Source of the DNA: Meconema thalassinum
Taxonomy: Eukaryota; Arthropoda; Insecta; Orthoptera; Tettigoniidae
DNA length: 64,000 nt
NCBI GenBank assembly: GCA_946902985.2
Contig: OX336393.1
Span: forward strand, 134,940,533 to 135,004,532
Direction: 5' to 3'
Every line of letters starts with the position of its first letter. The stretch's first letter is position 1. The translations under genes were made by a program, and so were the position numbers. Below, piece by piece: positions 11,299 through 21,676 of this stretch. Under the pieces are notes generated by a model. It saw only the letters and a list, made by a program, of their open reading frames with translations. It did no database searches and had not been told where the DNA came from.

Positions 11299-12204
11299 GC
11301 ACCGCCGATGGAGCATAGTGGTACAAATTCTGTACCACGTGTTATGCACACGAGTGAAATTGCAATGGACAAAAAAAGACTTCATTTTGCTTAATGTTAC
11401 CCCTCAACAGACAAGACAACCATGTTATCTTATAAATTAACAAAATAAATATGTATGTGTGCTTCAAGGGTGTTTTTCTTATCTATTTTTCTGTGCCTGA
11501 AAGAGTTAAGTAAACTTTGAAATATCATTCTAACTTCAAAACGAAACTCGGGGTCTATAATACTGTAACTGTATGTAGTTTGTGATCTGATATATTTGAT
11601 TATAGCATGATTTTCGATTTCAGATCACTTATAAGGACTGTTATACTTATTTTTATAGTGCTTTATTTTCTTCAAGAAAAATAAATTTTGCTTGACCTAC
11701 AAAAAAATGTATACATATGTATACCATGAAACTTATGCAAGTTTTAAAATGAAGACTGGAGAATATATCCTTAAAGGTTTCATCGCCAGATTCGTGATTG
11801 AGAAGGGAGAGAACATTACTGCGCGCTCTGAGGATAAACACTCGCGCGAGATAAGGACCTGTTGAGACATTTGTTTATGCTACGCAAGGGATAACTCGAG
11901 GCCATGAAACCAAAATAATCTTCAATCACGAGAAGTAATTGATTAGTAGTAGTTGTGTGTGTTGTGAAGAGAGAAAAATGAATTTTCGTTGTTAGTCGCA
12001 GTGATCTTATTAACAAGATTCGAGAGAACAAAAATCAGTCTCGCGCGCGTCAAGGAAAGTTTTTGGCAACATATCTCCTTAACAAATTCCAATTAAATGT
12101 TGACGACAGTGTAGAGAAAACAGTGTATAATAATATAATAACCTTTTCTTTTTGCCGTATGTTGACCGGTGGAGAAAGTGTAACTTCTTAGAACATGCTT
12201 TTTT

Positions 12205-13309
12205 TTGAAGAAATATTCAGACTGGTTGAAAACAGAAATTGTGATATCAATTCCGAGCATTCCTGGCTCCGCAAAATCAGTTGATCGAGGTCGATCTCCA
12301 AAAGAATTTCAAGAGCTAACGGAGAGAAGCAAAATAAGGAAAATTAAAGACCTAAGGGAGAGTGCCACTTCATCAGAGCTTGCCTGTGCGACCGTTATGA
12401 ATTTAAGGGCAGAGGGAGACGATTCATCAGCCAAGCTAAAAAGAAGTTACCACGACTACACCAACAAGGGGCAAACGAATGGTGCGAAATTTTCAGAAAT
12501 GAAAAATCTACATAAGTGGCACAAAAGCTCGTTGACAATTTACAACTTGAGTTTGGAATTTCAGTTCCACACGCCCACTTTCGATTTTTTGAATGTCTCC
12601 TGCATATTTCGTACCGCCTGGGTTTTAAAAAGTGGAAAGTGAGCGTGAAAGATGGTAATCGAGACTTACTCAAAAGAAAGAAAAAATTGTGCAAGACTCA
12701 TTCAGAACGAGATTAGGTCTTCTAGTTGATATTCCGAAGCCTGGATATGGAACAACCAGTGATGGCAACACTGCCCGAAGGTTTTTTGATCAACCTCAAG
12801 TAGCATCCGAAATAACAGGGGTAGACTGTGAGTTAATAACTCGTTTTGAAATAATTTTAAAAGCAATTTCCTCTGGTCATGAAATTAATAGTTCAGAGTT
12901 CAATTCCTACTGGTGCGAAACAGCAAGCTTATATGTACGGCTATATCCGTGGTGATACATGCCTCTAACACTCCATAAAATACTTATCCATGGATCTTTC
13001 ATTATAGAAGCAGCTATTTTGCCGATTGGAGAACTTTCAGAAGAGGTCTTAGAGTCTAGAAACCAAGACGTAAGAAAATATAGAGAAGACCATACCAGAA
13101 AATCCTCAAGAATTTCCAATAATTTTGACTTGTTCCATAGACTATTGCTAAGCTCTGATCCAGTAATCTCAAGCACGGGAAGTCTACCGAAGAAGAAATG
13201 AAGACAGTTGCCTCAGGAGGTGTGTAGTTTATTGTCAATACTCGAGGACGAGACGGAGCAGGAAGGGGAAGAAGAAGAAGTCAGTTCATCCGGATCAGAG
13301 GATGAATAA
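12205..13309 (+). pseudogene. Transib transposase remnant, internally deleted
   Basis: Pieces lie in changing frames. An N-terminal part (YSDWLKTEIVI, then GRSPKEFQELTERSKIRK and SSELACATVMNLR) comes first; its likely ATG at 12195 is out of frame across a T run. A second part from about 12516 has FFECLLHISYRLGFKKW. A third from 12689 has DIPKPGYGTTSDGNTARRFF and ITGVDCELITRF. The last, 12959-13309, has HKILIHG, LPIGELSEEVLESRNQD and LLSSDPVISS, interrupted by TGA at 13199-13201, and ends in an acidic tail at TAA 13307-13309. The Glu-rich SEEVLESRN region is where Transib/RAG1 proteins hold the catalytic Glu. The length (about 350 codons) is roughly half the family norm, so the part with the two Asp is probably deleted. 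Confidence 0.75.
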
Positions 13310-13315
13310 GTAAGT

Positions 13316-13640
13316 TTTTTTAAGCGTATGGCTTTTAGTGCCGGGAGGGTCCGAGGACATGTTCGGCTCGCCAGTTTTGTAGCTGCTTCGAGACGGGCAC
13401 CCAATAGGTGAGCTACAAGTACCGTTGGGGAGGAAAGTTGGAAGGGAGGGTAGAGGAGTTGGAAGGTAGCGGCTGTGGCCTATAGTTAAGGACCAACCCC
13501 GGCATTTGCCTGGAAGGAAGATGGGAAACCACAGAAGACCATCTTCAAGGTTGCCGGCGGGGGGATTCGAACCTCCTCGCCTCCCGGATGTGAGCGACTG
13601 CCAACAGTCATGCCGCAACGACCTCGGCTAACTCACCCGG
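13316..13640 (-). repeat. tRNA-derived SINE (inverted copy), 9-bp target duplication
   Basis: Same family as 6037-6374. TAAGTAAGT flanks it at 13307-13315 and 13641-13649. On the minus strand the head starts CCGGGTGAGTTAGCCGAGGT with B-box GGTTCGAATCC. The core matches and the tail is AAGCCATACGCTTAAAAAAA. The left duplication begins with the TAA stop codon of the Transib transposase, so the insertion fell exactly behind the reading frame. Confidence 0.92.
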
Positions 13641-13736
13641 TAAGTAAGTAATGTTATGTACTAACACAAATTTACCTAATAGTAACATCTAATTTAAAGT
13701 TTTATACAAAAGTATTTCATATCATTTAGCGGAAAA

Positions 13737-13774
13737 TATTTTTGTCCGCTTATTTTCAAATCCGGACCACTGTG
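13737..13774 (-). repeat. Right terminal inverted repeat of Transib; RSS-like
   Basis: On the minus strand: CACAGTG, a 22-nt spacer, ACAAAAATA. It has the same heptamer and nonamer-like sequence as the left end, with differences only in the spacer. Confidence 0.8.
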
Positions 13775-13779
13775 TGACG

Positions 13780-14785
13780 TCCCGTTTTTAGCCTATTTTC
13801 AATTTTGAAAAAAATAGGCTTATGAGATCACCTTTTGTCCGTGTGTGTGTGTGTCCCCTAATAAAATCTAAACGGCTGGAGCGATTTCAGTGAAACTCGG
13901 TAAGTTCATAGCACTATTCCCGGCGACTTCGACCGTGCCCTTCAAATCTTGTTACGTCTCACCAATCCAACATGGCGGCTGTGCGAAATATTTCACTAGC
14001 ATTCAATATCTCCGAAACTATTACCGATATCGCCCTGCAATTTGTACGGTGGTAAAGGGCACTACTAGAAGTTCACCTATGAGACTTTCAAAAACCTGGT
14101 GACTACAAAACCAACATGGCGGCAAAGCGAAGTTGAGACTTTTAATTAGACTTTTCTCGCGATTTAACTATCCAAACGTAATGAAACTTGGTACAGAAAA
14201 TATTTATACACATTGCAATGTACTGGAGTCTAATTTAGTTCAATTGTTTACATAACCTCAAAATGGCGGCTGTGGAAATATTTCACTGACATTCTATATC
14301 TCCGAAACTATTACAGATATCACCCTGCAATTTTGTATGGTGATAAAGGGTACTGATGCAAGTTTACCTATGTATATTTCATAAACCTGTCAAGTACAAA
14401 ACGAACATGGCGACCAAGCGAATTTGAAATATTTGAATAGACTTTTCTCGAGAATTAACTCTCTGAGCGCAGTGAAATGTGATACAGTAAATGATTTTGC
14501 AGATTGTAATGCCCTGCCATCTAATTTAATTCATTTGTTTACATAACCTCAAGATGGCGGCTGTGCGAAATTTTAAAATTAAGTTTTTATTTCTTGTGTC
14601 GTAATCATGCGATCTAAGTGAAAGTTTGAATAATGAACCTAGGCATAAATTGTCCTTGAATGGTACATAACTCTATGGCCTATACATATAACAATCCTAA
14701 TTGGCGAGGTTCCGAAATATTTAGACGGTTCTCAATATCTATGAATCTTTTACAGCAACCAATCTGAATGTTTTTATGTTCATAT
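13780..14785. repeat. Satellite block of about 290-bp units in left arm
   Basis: It starts with a hairpin (TAGCCTATTTTC ... AAATAGGCTTA, about 13796-13830) and a short (GT)n. About three diverged units follow, each with ATATCTCCGAAACTATTA, CACCTATGAGACTTTC-like, AACATGGCGGC, CTTTTCTCGCGA-like and CATAACCTCAAAATGGCGGC motifs. The block resumes at 19326 after an insertion. The right arm of the giant element has no equivalent, so it is a lineage-specific expansion or insertion. Confidence 0.7.
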
Positions 14786-17700
14786 TGTACCCGATACCTA
14801 GTTGAGGCTATCGGCTACGCCAGCAGACATTAAGCCGTAGTTGAGATTTTGGGAAGAGTTATGAAAAGATAGCGCTCAAATCGAGTCAAGAGGAATGTCA
14901 AGATGACGTAGAAGGTCTAGGATTAAGAAGGCGCTGACCGCAGTCAAGCAGATGGAATTATGGATGGAAATATGAAGCTTTATTAAGATCTACATGGAAC
15001 ATGGTATTTAAACATCTCAGAAGAGGAGATATAACAAGCATTATATATGGTAATTATTTGAAGGAAGTCAGATAACCCTTAAGTTATTTTATAACTAAAT
15101 AGCCGAGATGATCGGGGTTCGAGATTATATTTGTGACGCAAGACCACAGAGGTGGGGAGAACGTCACGTGACTGCGCCAGGCAGGTAAGGGTCAATGCAG
15201 TCTAGAGACAGTCAGTCGAGCTCAGTGAGCCAAGCAGTTGAATGCTGTTAGCAAGAGAGTCCAGTACAGCGAGCAACGCAGTCGAATTCAGAGAGCGAGC
15301 TGAATAGGACATATGCCGAGCGTATGGTAAGGTCGCGCAGCGAGCAGCTTTTGTCACGGAGAGTGAAAGCGACAGTTTTAACTTCACCAAGCAGCGAACG
15401 AAAAGTAGGTCAGTGAGCCAGGCGGACACCCGCAGTAGGCAGCGTGAAGACCGGTTACAGAACCAGCTGTACGGGTCGAGCAAGCATGAGAAGGCCGGGG
15501 TTTTAGAACAGCACAGTAAAACGAGTTGGAGAACTTATTTCAAGCTGCATTTCAACGCAGAACAGCATAGCAGAGCGACATGGCGAGGCCAGCTTTATGC
15601 GGAGATTACTATAGCATTGCAGTAGGGACGAGCGGGTTATTTCCAATTTTATACGCAAGCATTATGACAGAAGCTGAACTTCATTACAACATTGAGTTGG
15701 AACTCATATTCAGTAACTAAATTGTACAGGCAAATAGTTACGAGATACTGCAACTGTGAACTTCAGATGAACATAGTTTTTCTTAATGACATTATGACTA
15801 TGCATTTCATAACGCATTCTAAATAACATTAACGATTTTAGGCAAACGGAATGTTATAAGCGTATGCACCTATGAACATTGGCACGTGCATTAATGCAAT
15901 TCTTTCTTGTGAAGTGTTATAAATTACCGAGTACGAACACAGCTACAGGGTGTTTCATAAACTTAGACACTCTGATGAAACAATTTTATTTTCTACAAGT
16001 GAGACTAAACCGCTGTGGAAATTGAACTTTCAACACTCAAACCGAACCTTGTATGGAACAGTGGCGTAACGTAGAAGAGGAATAGGGGGTCCGCTGTTTC
16101 TATGAACTTTTTCGTGAGGATTTGGACAATATCCGCTATGGATAACCAGAAGTTCATCATGTCGGAGTAAACGCAGACAGAGACGCGATGGCACCACGGA
16201 GCGATGGATTCGATTCCTGACGAGGAGGAGGTCCACCAGCTGATTCACTTGGGATTTTGAAGGCAATCGTCATTGCGTGGGTGGAATGATATTCACGCCG
16301 ATCTTTCGAGAAATTCATTACATAAGGAAAATCGACGATCTTTGAAATTTAATAACAGCTGATTATGAGAAGGTACTGTAAGAGTTATAACTTCCTGATA
16401 CGATTATTTTCATGAATACTGGGCACACATGTATATTTTTCTAATAGGAGTCATACGATTGTTTAGACATGGCTTTGACTTTATATGCTTCAAAATTTTG
16501 CTAGAGTATGGCGTGACCATGTGATATGGCAGGCATCATTATACGAAATTCTCACCATTGGTTGGCTTTATTAAGCAGATGTTTGGTCTTTTAAACATTT
16601 TTCCAGCAAGGATAGTTTTCATGAATAGTTTTTTTTTGTGTGACGAGTATTTCGAAGTCGTGATCTGCAATTGATTATCTAAATTACTTCGTCAGTTCAT
16701 TGCATACTAGCGAGTGCGTATTATTCATCAGTAGGGATTTTTTCCATTGGATTGTTTGGAGATATTAAGATGTTATTCACTTTAGTGAATGAATATCGCT
16801 TTTATATGACAACTAGAGACTTGTTGATTCCTATCTGATACATTCACTCATTTAGTCTTCGAGATGGGGTCTTTCGTATATATACGATTGTATGGTGGTT
16901 ACTCATCTTACCCATCGTTCAGGGCACTATCATGTTAGTCGACGAGGCGAGGTCTTTCGTATTTATACGATTGTACGGTGGTTACTCATCTTACTTGCCA
17001 TTGAGGGACTCATTTTTATCATCCGAGTGTACATGAGATTGTAAGAGAATCAAGCAAGGAACTACTAGTCACATATCAGTCGAACATTTGTTAAATAAAA
17101 TAAAGATAAATGTCAGCAGGGTTACTTTTGTAATTCTTGTTCGCCAATCCAATATTTTGTTGCTATACTCTTTTGAGAGTACTTTCAGTTTAACAGCTGG
17201 TACAGCTGATGCTTTTGATGATTTTTTATAATTGTGTTTGATACCTTTGAGAAGGATTTAAAGTAATTGAATCTTGTAAGATGAATCATTAATGGTCAGA
17301 TTTATTTTAAGGCAGATCAGTATTGCAGATTTTGATATGAGAGATTATAGCACATTGGTGTTTTTATGTGATGTGAATTATGAAAATTCTAAGAGAATTT
17401 ATGCTATTTGAAAGCAGATCTTGAATTACTAAGGTAATATTTTTTTCCAATTGTTTAAGAAGTTGTCTAGATGTGATCAGAGTAATTACAGTTATTGGAG
17501 ATTGTGTGCGTTGATAATTTGAAGCCAGTTATATACTTTTTGTAGATCATGCAACATGGTTAAGTGAAGTTTGTGATAGGCATTTTGTGGAAGTTGCCAA
17601 GTGATAGTTGCAATGTTGCTAATGTATTTTGAGGCAGACATGAGGTTGTCCAACCCAGTCTAGCGTAATTGTTGAGATTCATGCTGTATATGCTGAATAT

Positions 17701-19321
17701 TTATGGAGTTTTGTGGAATAATTGTGGTATTCAAATGTGATATTTGAAGAAGTGAGGAGATATAATGTAGTTGTGGATAGTCAGATCCAACGTGATGTCG
17801 TGAAGGCAATAATATTTTTTGGCATGATAATTAAATACGAAATATAACTTGGAAGTGATAAAACTGTAAGACAACGTTCTATAACCCATATTAAACAATT
17901 TGTTAGGAAATTAAACAAATAAATAGAGTTGATAATACAAGATTTTCTGATAATAATAATTAATGAAATAATAATCTGAAATTTAAGCATATTAATGATC
18001 TGACCTAATGAAATAAAAATCAGAATGACTAGATGAAATAATAAAAATCTAAATAACCAGAAGAATAAAATTTAAATAAGTTGATAAATTAAGTTTTGGA
18101 ATAAAGCAACGAATTGAATAAACGGATGAATTAGAGATTGAATAAATAAACTGATTTAAATAAATTAATAGACAATTGGATAGATGATGAATAACTGAAT
18201 TAGAAGGTGATAATTAATTAAAGAAGCTGATGATTAATGAATTTATATGGAATTAAATAAATTTAATTGAAATATAATTTAAGAAATTGCAACTTGAGTT
18301 GAGGAATTAAACAATTTGTATTGATGATTTAAGATGATTTAATCTGAAGTAGATGATAAAATAAGAGTGTGTGAATAATTAGGAAGTATAATGAAGTAAT
18401 GATAATAATTTTCATTTAAATGATTTAATGGTGATGAGTTAATGATTCTGACAGGAATATGTTGAATTTTGAAATGAGAATTAATGTGAGAAATATTTAA
18501 CTTTGTTGATAATGATGATTGTGACCAATGAGCAGTGGATTTTCTGTAATTCACGAACAAGCAATTATTAATGACAATGTAAATAGTGTAAATTAATTAT
18601 TCGATGTTTAGGAGCATTTTACTAACGTATTTAACATTTGAATTATGCCATGCAAGCCATAAATTGCGTGATATTTAAAATATGTGATTATAATATGTGT
18701 ATGTTTAGACAGATTAATAATTTTTTCAAATCCACATCCATGATGTTAATTTAAAGAGAAATTAGGTCTCAGGTATCACAAATGTCAGTGACGAAAGACA
18801 TAGTGCTACAGTGATCCTGAGAACCCAAGAGAACTTAGAGATTTTTCCTGTTGTATGTGGATGAAATATTTTTGATTAGAAAGGAGATGGTTCGATTTTT
18901 GGACAATGACAATTTAACGTTGGCATTCGACCATACTCTCAGGTAGGATGAATATTTAAAATGTCTGTCTGACTATCAAAGTGAAATAAATTTGTTTTTA
19001 TCTTAGTTGTGATCTGATGATGGTGTGATTTTCCTTTTCTTTCCTTGTCTTGATTAAGGCTTAACCGGAAAGGATGTGGTTTGCTAGGAATTCAGTTGAT
19101 GGCGCCCATTTATATTTGCATTTTTTAAATTAAACTTAAGCCCGTAACGACCCTAGAGATACTTTGTCTCGTGTTACCCACTGCTTTTTCGATATCTCAG
19201 CTGAATTTCTGACACATTCCTTATTTGACTAGAGGTTCATTTAACTCCGCTCTGTCCTGGAACTCCAGGAATGCGATGTAATAGCAGATGGGTCATCGCA
19301 TCCCCAGGACGAACGGGTACA
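14786..19321. mobile_element. 4.5-kb LTR-type insertion without coding capacity
   Basis: The ends are TGTACCCG (14786) and CGGGTACA (ending 19321), a TG...CA inverted pair typical of LTRs. ATAT is duplicated at 14782-14785 and 19322-19325. The flanking satellite continues on both sides. The first kilobase is GC-richer with repeated GTCAGTGAGCC motifs. An imperfect direct repeat of about 60 bp (GTCTTTCGTAT ... GGTGGTTACTCATCTTAC) occurs near 16870 and 16950. The rest is very AT-rich. TGGCGCCC at 19100-19107 looks like a primer-binding site but lies near the 3' end. No gag or pol frame exists. It could be an exceptionally long solo LTR or a large non-autonomous derivative. Confidence 0.6.
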
Positions 19322-19325
19322 ATAT

Positions 19326-19815
19326 AGACTATGAACATATGTTCACCTATAGGACTTTCAGTAACCTGGTGAGCACAAATCCAACATGGCGGCGAGGCGA
19401 AGTATAAATATTTAAATGGACGTTTCTCGCGAATTAACTATCCGAGTGCCGTGAAACGTTGCACGTTAAATGCTTATACAAATGTTGATCCACTGGCATC
19501 TAATTTATTTCGATTGTTTGCATAATCACATGATGGCTGCTGTGCGTAATTTTAAAATCTCGTTTTTACTTCTTGTGTTCTAATCATGCGATTGAAGTTT
19601 GAATACCACACGTACACAATAATCTTAATGTAATAGTACAAAAATAAAAATCCAACCTGGCGACCATCTGAAATATTTAGACGGTTCTCAATATCTACGA
19701 ATCTGTTACAGCAATTAAACTGAAATTTTGTATGTTGATAGAGGCAATTAACATGAGCAGGATATATGAAAATAGGCTGTATAGTACTTCACGGAACTAC
19801 TTGTTGAATGTATGT
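19326..19815. repeat. Satellite block of left arm, continued
   Basis: Resumes the 290-bp satellite (TTCACCTATAGGACTTTC, AACATGGCGGC, TTTCTCGCGAATTAACTATC, GACGGTTCTCAATATCTACG). No coding frame. Confidence 0.65.
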
Positions 19816-21255
19816 TTCATTTTTTGTCAAATGGGCCAACTACACTTTTGTAAATATCTCGCGAACCAATTATGCTAGGGACTTGTATGAGGGGTCCTAG
19901 CACTTGGGGCGACGTCCCCCTTTGGGGGGGGTTTGAACTACCCCCAAAAAATTGAAAAATCAATATCTTAGAAACTATGAACCCTAAAATCAGGAGTGAT
20001 AGCTTTAAAACTAGGTGATGATATAGGCTTTTACCTCGATTGGTCATTTCACCCCTAAAACAGTAAATTGTCATTTTACGAGACAAAAAACCTGTTAAAC
20101 ACTTAAAAATGATAAATAAAGCTAAGATCTTTTGATTTTGATGAAAATAGCAGGGGTGGGAGGTGAAAACTACCACCAAATTGAAAAATCAATATCTTGG
20201 AAACTAAGAACCCTAATATTAGGCATGATAGCTTTAAAAATGGGTGATGATATAGGCTTTTACCTCGATTGGTCATTTAACCCCTAAAATAGTAAATGAA
20301 AAAATACTGTTAAACACCTAAAAGTGATAAATGAAGCTAAGATCTTTTTGTTTTTGATGAAAATAGCAGGGGAGAGGGTGAAGACTACCCCCAAATTGAA
20401 AAACTCGATACCTTGGAAACTAAGAACCGTAAAATTAGGTGTGATGGCTTACAATATTGGTCATGAAATAGGCTTTTACCTGGATAGATCATTTCCCCCC
20501 TATAACAGTAAATAGTGATTTTACAGGGGGGGGGGGAGGTGTTAAACATGTAAAAATGATAAATGAACCTAAGATCTTTTATTTTTATGAAAGGGCCTAT
20601 AACTTCGATTTTAGGCCCTTTAAAAAACAACAATTAGCATTATTATTTTCCTGAAAAAAAATAGTAGGGGGATGAAAACTAGCCCAAATTGAAAAAAATC
20701 AATATCTTGCAAAGGAAGAACCCTAAAATTAGGTGTGATAGTTGAAAAAATGGATGATGACATTATTTTGTCGTATAAAACAGGAAATAGTAATGTTACA
20801 GGGGAAGAGGTATTAATCATCTCAAAACATATTAGTTTTGTGAAACCATGCTTTAATGGACGTGTGCGTGTGGATGATGATGACGGCTTGCTAATTATTA
20901 TCATTATATTATTATAATTTCTATTATTATTATTAAGTAATTATGGATTAATGTGTGTATAGGTAACTAACCAGTAGGCTAATAGTAAACATTTGTATGA
21001 GTAGAAGAAGTCAGGAAGGCCAACCCTTTGGCATGGCCCATGAATTGACCCAAACGTTTTACCTGTCAAGACCCAGTATACCCGGTTCCAGCCCTTAGAC
21101 CGGAGATAAAATGTCATGGTAGAGCGCTGAAATCGAACCTGGACCTCTGTCATGACTGCTAAGATATAATTATATTATAATAAATAATGGATTTTATAAA
21201 GAGAGAGAGACACACACTCACGCTTTAATGATTTCGCTAGCTCCAGTCTGCAAAC
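19816..21255. repeat. Left inverted-repeat arm of giant element, inner segment
   Basis: Reverse-complementary to 30344-30635 joined to 33793-34935. Between about 19960 and 20760 it holds four degenerate units of roughly 215-270 bp. Each has AATTGAAAAATCAATATCTT, ACCCTAAAATTAGG-like, GGCTTTTACCTCGATTGGTC and AGCTAAGATCTTTT motifs. A tRNA-like B-box (complement CAGGTTCGATTTCAG) lies near 21130 in this arm and near 30450 in the other. The arm ends at CTGCAAAC (21255). Confidence 0.85.
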
Positions 21256-21676
21256 CGTTGCCTACGTTATAATACAAGGCCGGGAAATGCCGCACCGCGA
21301 CTGGGGGGCAACTGAGTTCAGCATTCTGCCGCTAGGATCGCATTGTAACACCCTCAATATGAGCGCACTGTATGAATTTAGTATTGAGATGAGAGAATAC
21401 CCAGGCTATTTCATGCACATTTACAAAAATGTGGTTTATCATTCATATCTATAGCTCACCGCAATATCATAAACAAGTAGGAGTCCACGCCGCACGACAT
21501 GCTTAGGATGAGAAGGTGCGGCAAGATAGCGGCGAGCAAGAGGGGTAATAATCTCAAACAACAATTTCGTTGGCAGCAAGATCTCATGCCTTGCAATTCG
21601 GGCCTTTTGCCCAATTGTGTGGTAATGTAGGTAAATTATAAAATGTTATTCTAGGCAATGCTGAAACCATCACTTG
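21256..21676. other. Start of the giant element's unique core; no gene
   Basis: Sequence diverges from the right arm at 21256. No coding frame or repeat was recognised in this stretch. Confidence 0.4.

Larger units (their letters stand above)
8583..11505 (+). mobile_element. piggyBac-like DNA transposon
   Basis: TTAA target duplications lie at 8579-8582 and 11506-11509. The inverted ends are CTCTTTCAAGCA at left and CTCTTTCAGGCA (complement) at right. Subterminal motifs GCATAGTGGTAC and CTGTACCAC recur near both ends. The element inserted into the 5' part of the Transib. Most piggyBac ends start with CC; these start with CT. A worn SINE fragment lies in its 5' leader. It encodes the transposase pseudogene at 9410-11298. 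Confidence 0.93.
8380..13774 (+). mobile_element. Transib-like (RAG1-related) DNA transposon with V(D)J-like ends
   Basis: 38-bp inverted repeats start CACAGTGGTCCGGAT at both ends (8380-8417 and 13737-13774). The 5-bp GC-rich duplication TGACG lies at 8375-8379 and 13775-13779. The uninterrupted target (ACTTGGGGCGACGTCCCC) is present in the related sequence near 19905. A 5-bp GC-rich duplication and CAC-starting termini are known Transib features. Inside are the transposase remnant (12205-13309), a piggyBac (8583-11505) and a SINE (13316-13640). Without these two insertions and their duplications the element is about 2.1 kb, so its transposase is internally deleted. Confidence 0.85.

Noticed and set aside
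19100..19107. TGGCGCCC as primer-binding site of a gypsy-like element
   Set aside because: It lies near the far end of the insertion, with no LTR ending just before it and no second LTR; kept only as a note.
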